64,000 nt of DNA from Pampus argenteus (Eukaryota > Chordata > Actinopteri > Scombriformes > Stromateidae): positions 4,344,001 through 4,408,000 of the forward strand of contig CM072863.1 of the NCBI GenBank assembly GCA_036937835.1, in the 5' to 3' direction. Made by a program: the position numbers and the translations under genes. Below are positions 48,081 to 60,212 of this stretch, piece after piece (positions within the stretch are counted from its first letter, which is position 1; each line of letters begins with the position of its first letter). The notes under the pieces are model-generated. The model saw nothing but the letters and a program-made list of their open reading frames with translations, did no database searches and was not told the origin of the DNA.

Positions 48081-49139
48081 TTTTTGCAAATATAATTGTA
48101 AAATTCTTCGAGGAACGCTAATCTCCGTTTCTCCCATTTACCTCCGATGTTGTGTCCCAGCAGCAAAGACCTCAGGCGGTGTTCCTTTAACTTTTTTTTT
48201 TTTTTACCTATTATTTAACACGCTTCAGACACTTAAGCTACGAAACTTACAGCAGGTCTCAACTATGCATACATTTGCTTCTCACACTGAGGTATAGTTG
48301 TTGATCTTGAAAGAAATTCTGGCTTTTAGTTTCTTCAAAGGCATCCATCCCAATAGCGTGACACCCTGAAATGTCTGTGACAGTGATAAGCCACATACGA
48401 GGGAATAACATATTCTGAGTATTAGCATACATGCCAGCTATCTGCCTTTCAGGTAAATGTGTGAAACCATCTCTTTTGACATTTTGGACAAGCTAAAGTG
48501 TAGTGTTGTTGCAGTCAAACAGTCATTGGAAAATCCCATTAACATATTATATTAACAGCTTGCTCTTTCATATATATGGGGTTTGCATCCACGACGACTT
48601 GTTGCCGGGAAGCCTCAGGCCCGAGGGTTCGACCGCCGGGAGTATCGTATGTGTCCCGCAATGCAAATAATGCAACAAAATCTGCTACCACAACAATCTC
48701 TTACATGGAAAGTGTCAAGGAAGGGAAAATAAAGGAAAAAAAAAAATTTCCTTTCCCTATTTGGCTAAAATACATTTGCAAGCAACGATGCGCCAAATGA
48801 TCAAATGATAAACTCTGTGATTTATAGAGACAACTTAATGCTTCGGGCAAGGAAGTTCAAACGGTACAGTAACTTCCCTTCCTACCCCTGAAGTCCTTTT
48901 TTTACACAGATGTAGGCTTCCTTGCTGATGTCTTTGGCTTGCGTGGGAGTTTGAAGCAACACTGATTCCCTCAGCAGCTGGTGGTTTTCAGAGATAGGAA
49001 AAAAAGTAGAGAAGCTTTGCTCCGAAACTTCTCCCAAGACGGACTACGTCATGACTACGACATTACTGGCCCATGTTCCCATACCAGACATGTTATCGAT
49101 TAACATTATTTATCACTGATGTAGTATTTTAACCTTATT

Positions 49140-49400
49140 TTTGTTTTCTGAAATTAGCAGCCAGCATAAGCAGGAATTTCTGCCTCATCAGCAGTTTTCG
49201 GTGTATTCTTGCCTCGCTGTTTCCTTCATGCTAATGTGGATTATGCGATTTTGCTTATCGTGTTCAAACACGGCTGCTGAGTAATAACAATTGCTCTGCC
49301 GCTGTGTCCTAACATTAGCCTCCTTATTAAAGACTTTAAAAAGAGGCTTGTGTACTAGACGTCTGCTATCTCTGCATGCACGGTTTATATTATCACAGGG
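49140..49400. promoter_or_regulatory. Candidate conserved non-coding element
   Basis: Run-free complex sequence with AAATTAGCAG, CATGCTAATGTGGATTATGC and CCTTATTAAAGAC cores (homeodomain- and HOX-like). No frame or splice pair. Inferred from texture. Confidence 0.22.
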
Positions 49401-50031
49401 GGATGTAAGCTTCCCAGAGTAACACTTCTTTGCACGTTTTTTTTTTGGTTTTGCTTGCAGTTTTTTGACTACCTGAGCGAGCAGGATTATTCAACGTCGC
49501 TGTGACCTCAGTAGTTTACTGTGTTAGCATACAGTACGTACAGTACATCAGCGTTAAGATGGGAGATGTTGTACTTTGTCTACACATCAGCGTAGATAAG
49601 CAAGTTCAGTTCACTTTTAACTTCACGGTCAATTTTTGTTGAATTATATTGTCTCAAACAGAAAGGTGTTTTTAATATTTTGTCCAACTCGTTTGGATAA
49701 TTTCATCTCATGTAATATTAATCTATGTAAGCCCTCTATATTTTCTCCACTCGTGATAATTTTTTTCATACATATTTAAATGTAAACAACTGTACTTTAA
49801 TCTAACAGTCTGGGGAGCTTATTCATTTTCTTTTAATTGAAGACCTCCTTTTAAGCCTCCCTATATACTCTTAGTATATAGTAACTCTAAATATCCTAAA
49901 TCACTGCTTTGGCTTTTTAGTTTCATTATTCTGGGGGTTTTTTTTTTCTATGTCTAAACCGATTCAAAGGAATCTTATAGGCAGTGAATGCAGCATCGAA
50001 GAGGTTTCATAAAAGGTCCAGATTAGGCGTG

Positions 50032-50053
50032 AAAAAAAAAAAAAAAAAAAAAA
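50032..50053. repeat. 22-nt A-run
   Basis: Pure A homopolymer followed by purine-rich sequence. Confidence 0.95.
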
Positions 50054-53000
50054 GGAAAGAGAGATGGGAAAGGAGGGGTGGAAAAAAAGCACTAATCTGC
50101 ACATTGACGTCACTCTGGATGGGCTGAAGCTGTGCAGATGGGAGCAAGGGAGGATTGTGTGGGCTATGCATTTTATGACAACAGATTATTTCCTTATATA
50201 TTCATTCTGACTTCCTACATATGAGGCGCAGAGAGAGAGAGAGACTTTCTTCCCTCTGGGACAGCATCCTGAGATTTTCTATCACTAAAAAAGACACCAT
50301 GAAGACATCAATCTCTAGTCACAGGAGCAGGTCTCAGTGAAGTTTCACAGACAGAATCAATCCATGATAGGACACGGCGCTGCGTTCGTTCCTATAACAT
50401 CTGTCATTTATGATAACATTTATCAGCAAACCTTTGATCCGCCACAGAACTTGTCATGCAAGTTCAGAGAATTAATCTCCACGAACACGTGACACGAATC
50501 ATGCAGTGATAGAAACTACGCTCCATATGGATTTATGCCTGTGTAGATGAAGGTTCATTTAGCTCCTCTGGTGATTACACTGAACTTATACAGCAGTGTT
50601 CATTTAACTTTGAAAGTGAGTGTGTGGCTTTTTCTTTTTTTTACCTGGTAACTCTTTCTACTGCAGTGCAATTTTTATCAGATGAAAATGAAATAAAAAT
50701 ATTGCCGAGTAGCTGTTGTTATGATCCCGTCGCTGTTGCTGGTTGCTTTTACTGTTAGTATGCTCGGGGGAATTAACCTCTGAAGTATGTTATGAGGGTT
50801 CATGGTGTGATTCTGTTCTCATTGCACAAGCTTGTCTGCCACATTAGCTCCTAACTGCAGCTATAGTGCAGCTCTTTGTTTTCCTTAAAGGTAATTTGCT
50901 TTTATCTCAGCTTTTTTTTTTTTTTTTTGGTTAAAATGTGGAAAGAAAGGAAGTCTTAGAATTGGAGGAAAAAAAAAGTTCAGTATGTTTTTCCTTGTTC
51001 TTGTTCTTTCTATTTAGTCACATTAGCACAAAATGCTTTTTTTTAAATTCTCACCATTCAAATGTAATGAAACATGCCTGAAGTATAATGTGACATTATA
51101 CATTATACAGTGTGATCTGCTGAAAGGTCATACTGTATACTGTATAATATATATATATTCTAAGCTATACTGACTTGTTGCTTGGCTTTCTCGATGAAAC
51201 TATGGAACAGAATCAAGACGAGGTAGAAGTATGTGAGTAGTTGACCTATTATTTCTAATTCATATAGAATTAGATTAATTCTGGTTTATTCTATTATGTA
51301 CACTATAGCAACACGTTTATTTGCACCCCCCCAATGACACAAACCACCACAAGCCATTTACATCACATTAGCTAAATAAAAAAAATAAAAAATAAAACGA
51401 GCAGTCCACATTTTATGTGAATAGAAATGTCTCGTACACAGAACCGCCACACTTTTACAATGACTCACCATTAGCTTTTACTGCTGCTGTAGATGCCGTT
51501 ATATTTACAACCACTCAGCACGATGTAGACCACCACGTATAAACATCATGGGTTATGTTGACCACTGGGTCACCTTAACATTAAGCACTTCTTAATTTGG
51601 TAGTTAAGATTATGTGCTTATATTACATTTTAATACATAAAAAAAAAGTTTATTTCTCATTAATCCAGTCTTACTCTCTTTAATATTCAAGCTTTATTAA
51701 CACTATCACATACACAGTCAGTAATATTTACATTGACAGGGGAATATTTCTCAGTATTGAACGATGTATCTATAATTTAGTTTGTGTGGTGTCTAATCTA
51801 AGATGACTTTATTTTCTGAAAAGGAGGAAAGAACAAATTTTGAGATTATGGTTGGCAATGTATTATAGCAATGATTGCTTTGGAGATATATATATAAAGT
51901 TGTGAAAGTTTTTTTTTTTTCTGTGTCCCTTGTCCTCCATTGTCCTTAGATAATGGGTGGCCAAGCCCAGCAAGCTCGGTAAAACTCATCCATCCTTTTT
52001 TTATTTTTTGTTATTAAACCTATCGCTAGATCTAGATTGTACATATCCAGTTTGTAATAAAAAATGATGAACACGAGGTGAGAATAGGGAAAAGAAAGAC
52101 TTGCGTAAAAGGAAAATAAAATAAAATCAAATCTTTGTATCTGACGCAGCAGAGTGAAGTCAGCCCTCTGTCGTGGATCACGTTTGTGCTGAAACACCCC
52201 CGCCGGACTGTACTTAATCAAACTTAGAGAGCGGCGTGTGATGGTAATAGAGAAAGGGACCAGGAGGAAAACAGCCTGGAGAGCTGTGCACTTGAAGTGT
52301 GTAATAAGTAGATTGCCAGACTGGGAATCTCTCTCTTCCCGAGGTTTCGTCACGAACTAAAACGAAACTCTTTTGACTGCGCGAAGGTTGCTGATGACGG
52401 AAATAATCATTCTCATGCAGATTTTTGCCCGAGGCTCGCTAAGTAAGGCCTCTGTATTCTGGATCACTCAATCTAATCCACAGGATCCAGACTGGTACCG
52501 ATGAACGAATGTTTTTTTTAAACAGATCTGTTAATGAAATACACACTTAATGTCCACAACGGCGAGCGTTTTAAACATAGCCACGTCGGCTGTTGGTAGC
52601 AGAACATCAGTAATGGACTTTCTATTCATGCTGGGAGAGGAAGAAATGCTTTCTAAACCTTCCTGTCAAAGCAGTTACAGATTGGCACTCCTGTCATCGT
52701 GCATATTATACCAAACACACGGACGCAAAAAAACAGAAGGATAGCTGTGAAGAGGGTTTCAGTTTTTATGATGCTGTCAAACATATCTAATTTCCCTTCC
52801 CTAATTTTAGTTTTTGAAAAAAAAAAAAAAAAAAAAAGCAAGAGGCAAAGTTGAATTGAAATGCTTTCCTGTCATTGCAGCAGTTTGATTTACGAAAACC
52901 CACTCAGCTGTTCAGCTTCTCCATGTGGATTCCTCTTCCAATGGGGAGTTGAATATAAGAGAAAAGCTCACATTAGTCCTCGTCACAGCCGAGTGAACAT

Positions 53001-53159
53001 TAGCCTACATCCTAGTGAGACCTCCATCATGTCATAGTAACACTCAGGGATAGAAAACACTTTCAGAATGCAGTCAGATTGTAGATTCAATGGAGTGTAT
53101 TATCAGTTTTGTTTCCCATTTTTATCCAATCCTCCCCACCCCCCTTTCCCCCCTCATGC

Positions 53160-53300
53160 AAACCCAATGAATATGTATGCAGAGTCTCATATTTGCATAA
53201 TAGAGGCACTAAAAATGAGACAGATTCACTGCACTTTGACTTCAATGAAATTCAGTGAAATGTCCTTGATATCAGATGTCGGACATCTGATGCCACAACA
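53160..53300. promoter_or_regulatory. Candidate regulatory element with octamer site and palindrome
   Basis: Contains a POU-type octamer ATTTGCAT (CATATTTGCATAATAG), the AT-hook-like CCAATGAATATG, and a 10-bp perfect inverted repeat (53,271-53,291). No coding signal. Inferred from motif density. Confidence 0.25.
53271..53291. repeat. 10-bp inverted repeat with 1-nt spacer
   Basis: ATCAGATGTC and GACATCTGAT around a single G, a 21-bp near-palindrome. It contains two CAGATG E-box-like cores in opposite orientation. Confidence 0.85.
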
Positions 53301-56300
53301 ACAAAACAGATGTTATGTAATTAAAAGTAACCCTGTGTTACATTTTTATTTAATTATTTATTTATTTTTTTTAAAAGGAAAGTGCTGTATATGTTAGACA
53401 GCTGAGTCACTGAGAGATTAGACGGAGGCTTTCTCTGTTGTTTGGGTTGAGTGAAGGAACAAAGGTCAGTGCTTCAGTTTCCAACAGCATCGTCGTCTTC
53501 ACAGTCGACAGAAATAAGTACCGTCGTGCGTTTGACATATACGTAAACCATCTGTTTCAGGCATGATAGATTCTATGAGATTGGAATATGCCTTTTTTTT
53601 CTCGAATTAAAGCGTATTGTGAAGGAAGCAAACATCTGTCACACTGTAGAGAGTCCGTCGATGCATGCCTCATCCCTTCTATCCCCTCTTTCCATCCCAT
53701 CCAGGCCACTCTCATAATGGGACCACACTGGCTGCTATCTGGGATATTAATCTCAGAATCAGTGCCAGTAGAAGGGTTGGGCTATTGATAATTCCTACTC
53801 TTTAACTATTCCATCTGATGGTTATGCAGCAGTAGTTAATATTAATCCTATTGTTCAAGCTCCACCCATGAGGAAAGACATCAGATGACAGGAGGATTAT
53901 GCTACATTGAGGCAAGAAAGGATCCGGCTTCAAACGACACATGTACCTCTTTTTGTTTATGATTATATGCAGGAGCGGAGATGCATTCAACACCTGCTCA
54001 GGTGAAATCGCTGTTTAAAAGACCGACACGAGGCTTTATGACGAAAAACCCCGCAGTTCAGTAATACAGCCGATGGTGAAGGAAGAAGGAAAGGAAGGAA
54101 ACCCGCTGCTTTACCTGCCATTACACACATATGTTGTATGTTGTATGTCTATTTATAACACCTGAGCCTCTTTGCTTCCATCTCCCTCTGTGCATTGAAC
54201 TTTATAACAGTATAGAAAGTTATTGCATAGGCAGATAGCGGTATTGTTAAGATATTATAACTTTTAGTGCACCTGTTAAGGAAGGAGACACACAGGTTGG
54301 TGTGTCCCACCTTTACTGGTGAATCACTGTTTGTTTGTTTCTCTACTCTTCTTGCTGTCTAGCAGTGTCACATATTATTATAGTAATATTCTTATGAGTA
54401 AGTCCACTTATCAGGAGAATAAAAAGAGATCCTTTATTCCACCACTGATTTAAGTACAGATTCTATATATGAAGGCTGTGATAGTGATGATGTTTAATGA
54501 GGGATAATTTGTCTGTTCTTAAATGCTAAAATTCCTCTTAAACTAGACAAATTTGTTTTTTGTGTTACTGGTTACTAGTGTAACATTTCTAACAAGATCA
54601 GCAGAGAACGATGCCGCAGCAGAAGGTGTGTTAATCTCAGAGCACCGAGAGAAAAGGAATTATGAGAGGTGGACAATGACAGGATTACGACATGTGACCA
54701 AAGCACGCGTTCACAGCACCGGTATAGAAGGTTAAATCCTACAGTAGATTAAAAACTGAGAGGTTGTCAAGGACATAAAGTGTTAAGATGAAAAAAAAAA
54801 AAAAAAAAATTAAGTGGGTATAATTATAAAGAGTGGACTTAAGGTGACTTCATCTCAGCTTTGTGAGTTCCTTCATATGCGATGAGACTCTCACTCAACG
54901 GCTACTTCCACGAAAGTGAGGTTAATTTTTGCACCGAGGTTAATAAGTGCTTGTACTGCCTCTACAACACGGTGCCAAAAGCTTAGAAATACTTACATTA
55001 GATTGAAAAAGTGTGCACATATTTAAACGGTTAAAACAAATCTCAACATCTCACCAAAATCTGTCGTGTCAGTTGCTTTTGACGGCGCTGACGCAGCTAT
55101 ATCGCATATTAAATACATGAGAAGCTCATAATAATAATACTAGCAACAATTACCACCAATATTGGGTCTGGATTTATTGTGGGGAAAGAAGCTTAGGGCT
55201 AATTGTTATTCACGTTTTTTGTATGCTTCTTAACAAAAAGCGTTTGGGGGGGAAATGAGCTGGCCCAGTCACAGAGGAACTGAACCGAATGGAGTAGCAT
55301 CGGACCAACTATGTGCCACACAATGACACGTCTTTTAAAAAGGGCATTCACATAGATTTATGTTAGAATATGTGGAATATTATTGTAGGTTTTCCAAGAG
55401 CGTATGACTCTATATGTCCATCAGGAATGAAAGTGAAAGTGAAAGTGAGAAACAATGAGATGGTCGATGGTACTAATTACAGATATTCCTAATAAAACTG
55501 TGGAAGGCAGTATAGAGTTTGTTTTGATTGATCCTTTATATTTTTTATGACTCACTACCAACCAGCCCTATATTCATATCAGCAAAATGTGGTTGTGGAG
55601 GTTTAGTTGTTTACCTGCAACTCTATACTGTTTGTCCATTTGACATTAATTTCTAATATTCAACCACCAATCATGACCTTTCCCAAAACTAAACGTGCCT
55701 AAACGGTAAACTGTAATTCCCATGATCGGACAGTGAAGGAATTTAATTGTAATAAATACTTTTTATTTTATTTTTCCTGTGAAATGAGTGCATCAAAGCT
55801 GCGGCTGCATGTTGATGTGTTCCCTGCAGTACTTAAGAGAGAACCACTCTGAGCCAGATTTGACTAAGCCTTTAGTGCACATAGAAACTAAGCGTGCAAT
55901 TTATCAAACGGCTCTCATCAGCCACGAAAAACGGTTTGCTTGTCATCTGAGGTGCACCTTGGCCTTGCGTGTAATTAGTGAAAAGTGCCGTCTTCCTTTC
56001 TGCGCGTTCGTTGAAGGGACGATTACACAAACGGTGGAATGAGATGTGATGAATGTGGACGGTTGTGCTTTCTGCTGGATTTATTAAAAGTCGCAATTTG
56101 CGAGGGTCAGTTTTTGTATTTGAATTCCTCCAGCTCCCAAAAGAAAGAAATGATTTGTTGAAGAAATGAAAACTGTCTTTATTATTAGTGAAATAAACTT
56201 AATTTTTGAGCTTCTTTTTTTCTTTCATAAAAAAATATCAGTGATTACAGACAAAAGGTTTTTTTTCTCATAAATCCCAATATTTGTCCGTTATCTATCA

Positions 56301-57665
56301 CCAATAGATCATTGATGAATATTTCTATTTTGACATCAAATAAAAAAAATATAACATACATTTTTTTTTTTATGTATTACTTTATTTGACATGGACAGAG
56401 CATATTAATAATATTTCTGAAAATATTAAGCCAGAAAGGCTTTGGTCAATGATGAATTATCCTTATCAAATAAGCAGAAATAATTAGTCAAGAAGCCACT
56501 GCACTGCTATAGTAGCCTCTTCTAAAGCTACTCACAGACTTACAGTAACCTGGCATAATGAAAGCTACAAAGTACTTTAATTCTACGGTAGCCCTGAGGT
56601 GCAAAAAAACAACAACAACAAAACAGAAAACATCTCACAAAGGTTTAAAAAAACCCCACAATGTTTCAGAAAACACAACATTTTACATAACAACAATATT
56701 TCACAGAATGGAAACAGATAGGGGACGGCGAGTCTTGGTCGTCATTGGACAGAACCCATGTCAATCGTTAGTTTAATTACTTGAATGTATAACAGTGTCT
56801 ATCATACCTTACAGGCCACTGACCATATAAGTTTTGGTTCAGGCAAGCTATCACTGACCAATCTTAATCACAAGCTTTTTCTTTTTGTGAGATTTTTTTT
56901 GGCAACACGGAGCTACCGTATTACATGCACAAAGCTAGAATGTGGTTAGACTAGTTCAATAAAATATGCCATTGTCGGCTCAAACGCCACAAATATCTTA
57001 TAGCAGTTAACACATTAAACATTTATGTTGACAATTCCATCTGAATATAGGAATTAGTCTCTCCCCGGCGCTGTTCTGCCGCTGACAATACACTCAAGAG
57101 ATTGTAAAACTGTAATCTCATATAAATTCCATGTTCCAAGGGCTCTGCTCTAGACAACACTGTGATGTATGAAGTCACCGGCGGAGAAAAGGGCAGGTGA
57201 CGAAGCTGCAGACTATTTGATATTCAGAAGGGTAGGCTTCCTCAGACTGACCTGAGTGAGTAGTAAACGCCCTTGCAGTTCAGTCACTTAAGGGACAATA
57301 TAGAATGAAAACGCTCTCCTTATAGTACTGTTTGATTCGTCTGATGATTTATTAGCTGAGGACTCGTTACTTCTCCACTACATGTATGTATTAGATTTTT
57401 GTCAGCATTGCACTGTAGTGAAATTTCCTGAAAGTATGAAAGTAGAAAAAAGGGTTCAGTGTCGGTTTGGTTATCTGAAAAGCAAGTCGTATTTATAATC
57501 TGAAAGTCTGCACACGTTTTTACTGTTGGGTGTTCTTTAGAAACCTAGAACAAGTGTTAGTTGGAATGATGTGCTCTGAGTACAGGGAACACTGTGGTCT
57601 CTAGCCAAACCTCTCCTGCTTGGCTTTGTACTCAATCCTCACTGTAAAATGCCATCTTAGGTTTG

Positions 57666-57701
57666 CCCCCCCACCCCACCCTCCACCCCACCCCCGTCCC
57701 C
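57666..57701. repeat. C-rich tract (minus-strand G-quadruplex potential)
   Basis: Seven C, A, four C, A and further C3-C5 runs with 1-3 nt spacers. The minus strand fits the four-G-run quadruplex pattern. Confidence 0.85.
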
Positions 57702-60168
57702 TAAAATGCTCCTCCATCACCACATGTATTTCTGCTTTGAACAGCAACCAGACAAAATCAACTGCTTGCCAAGTGCTCTGCAGCTAAGAGTCAGCAATAG
57801 GTAATCAATACGAGATTTACGGGGGAATTTTTTCCCCCAGCTATTGGTGCATGACATCTTCACTGTCACTTGACTATACAAACAGCAAAGTTCAGCTGTA
57901 GGGATACTGTAATTTCTGTGGGGGTCTCTTTAAGTTCAGATATATTAATAGGGCTCGACAAGGATCTACCTCTAACTATCAGGTTAGTAAACAAGGCTAT
58001 GCATACAATAACTGCTGCTCTATTATGTTTTCCTTGTTATTATGTGTTCGAACAGTTGGGGAAGTAATGAAATGTATCAAATGCGTTTCTATGTTGAACA
58101 CGCGGCGGATATGAAACATGTTGCATGTCTCTTTGCTCGGAGACGTTGTAGGATTTGAACATTTGGTGTGAGTGAAATAAGGGTTTCTACACAGCTGTAT
58201 GTGGTGAATTGATTAAATGCTTGATTAAACACTAGGCGGAGGAGTCTGGCAGCCTAATTCAAAAGCATATGCAAATAATCTTGTTTTATAGATTATTGCC
58301 TTTTTTATGCAGCCTTTCACACGCAGACCCATGCAATCTTGCCGGTGCATAAGCATAAGTATACAAACCCATGTAGTTTCTAAACACACGGACACAAATA
58401 TCAAGCATTTTTCATTTTAGAGCAAAAGATATATACACACACACACAGGCAGCGAGTGTAGTTTAAGCAAATCAGATTTATATTATCCACATAGTCTCAC
58501 GCAACGGAGAATATTTACCTGAGGAGAGTTTCAGCAGGTAAACAGCCCAGGGTGGAGTTTCCCATGATGCCAAGGCACATCCCATTAATCACATGCATGT
58601 TATCAAGTATCACACACACACAGTCGTGCGTCCTGTAGATGCAGAGTCGCTTACTTTAGTTGAAATAGATGTTAATGTATTTAACAAGGCTAATGAAAGA
58701 AATGTGTTGATATATCTAATAATCATACTGAACAAGCCATATTGTACACGTTTAGGTTGAAGCCAAAGCCTGAAACTTTTAGTTCCAATATATTAAAGTT
58801 TAGTATTTCTGTAAATGTACACCGAGACCATGAAAAACCTTCTCAAATCGTTGAAGGTAAATGTTAATTCTCAGTTTCACAGCATGAGGATTGCTGAGCA
58901 AGTATCTTTTTTTTTTTACTGCAAGATACATCATCTAGTAGATCTGGTCCTGTAATAAAATGTGAAACACTGCAAAAGATTCATTCAGGGATGATTCGTC
59001 ATGCTGTGTCACGTATCACGTTTACCTGTCTTATTATCCGAGCCCGAATCCATTTTGAAAAAATCAATTTGATATACAGTAAATGGACATTGATTTAAAG
59101 GTGCATGTTTGATTTCCTTTCTTCGTATTTTCATTTGAAGCGCTCAGTACTTTATTACTTTCTTTGCTTTAAGCCACCTGCTATAATGAAGCCAGTTAAA
59201 GCCATACAGCTCTGTGCAGAATCATTACGCCTTATTGTACCGTCTTAGGCAATTGTATGTGAGGACATGAAAATCTGATGAGCTCAGCCCAATAGGAAAT
59301 CCTTTCATTAACTTAATCGATATGCTTCTCGGGTCCTGCGTGGTCACATATGTTGTTGTGTTTACTTTATTTTGCATGCATGGATACGGCGAGTCTCCAC
59401 CTTTTTGTGGAAGTTGTTCTGTTTCCAATTTTCTGTTGTCATTGTTTGATGACAGATGGTTTTTTTTAAATTCAGATTCCCGCCCACCGTTTGAATTATT
59501 CCAGTCTCTGGGTAATATACAGTTCAGTGTGTTGCTGTCATTCATTTCTTTGTTACATATATTTTTTATTTTTTATAGCATACAATTAAAAATAAGTTAG
59601 ATTGAATGCAAAACATTTCATATTATCCATAGTGTTTTTAAATACTGTTGTAACATAACGTTTCTACAATAAAAAAAAATGTATGAATGGATGGATTGTT
59701 AGTATACAGCACAGCGCCATGGGAACATCAAATCATCACATCTGCACAGCAGCCACTTCCATAGCCATAATAAGAGTAGAGCTTTAGCAGACTACAATAC
59801 ATCCATAGACAGCAGTTTTCTCATTATTTTCAGGTTTATATGGGAGTATTAGAAAATGTGTGTTCCAAAGAAGACTTGACACAGGAAATGTGATGGTCTC
59901 CAGGATACTGTGTACATGTAAACATAGCCAATATCATCACGGATGACTGCAAATATCATTGAACCTTAAATAAAATAAGACGGAGACAGTCTTTTTTTTT
60001 TCTTCCCCCATCAAAATAGATGATTTGGCACAGTACAAAAATATGTCCTCTGTAGTAGATGTTTGAATAAGCTTAGAGGTTGAGTATGAATACTTACCTC
60101 CTGATTAAACTTTGATTACATTTCATTTGATTTCATTTAATCTTTTTTTTTTCTTTCTTCCTCTGCAG

Positions 60169-60212
60169 ATGCAGTGAAATTTGATCTAATGCCATACTTT
60201 GGTTGGGAATAA
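60169..60212 (+). other. Weak candidate downstream exon of the 42,195 gene
   Basis: A long pyrimidine tract ending CTCTGCAG (60,168) is one of the best 3' splice sites in the window. Joined to the phase-1 donor at 42,252 it would continue as DAVKFDLMPYFGWE and stop at TAA after 14 residues, giving a 33-residue product. No good donor or further coding sense is visible. It may be a decoy site, a poison exon or an exon end of a non-coding RNA. Confidence 0.15.

Larger units (their letters stand above)
48081..60168. other. Long non-coding block, probable intron
   Basis: About 12 kb with no supported exon. Homopolymer A-runs lie at 50,032-50,053, 52,817-52,837 and 54,791-54,809, and a C-tract at 57,666-57,701. 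Candidate regulatory islands lie at 49,140-49,400, 53,160-53,300 and 58,220-58,320. Frames of up to 135 codons (51,946-52,353 minus) show no domain. Confidence 0.5.
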
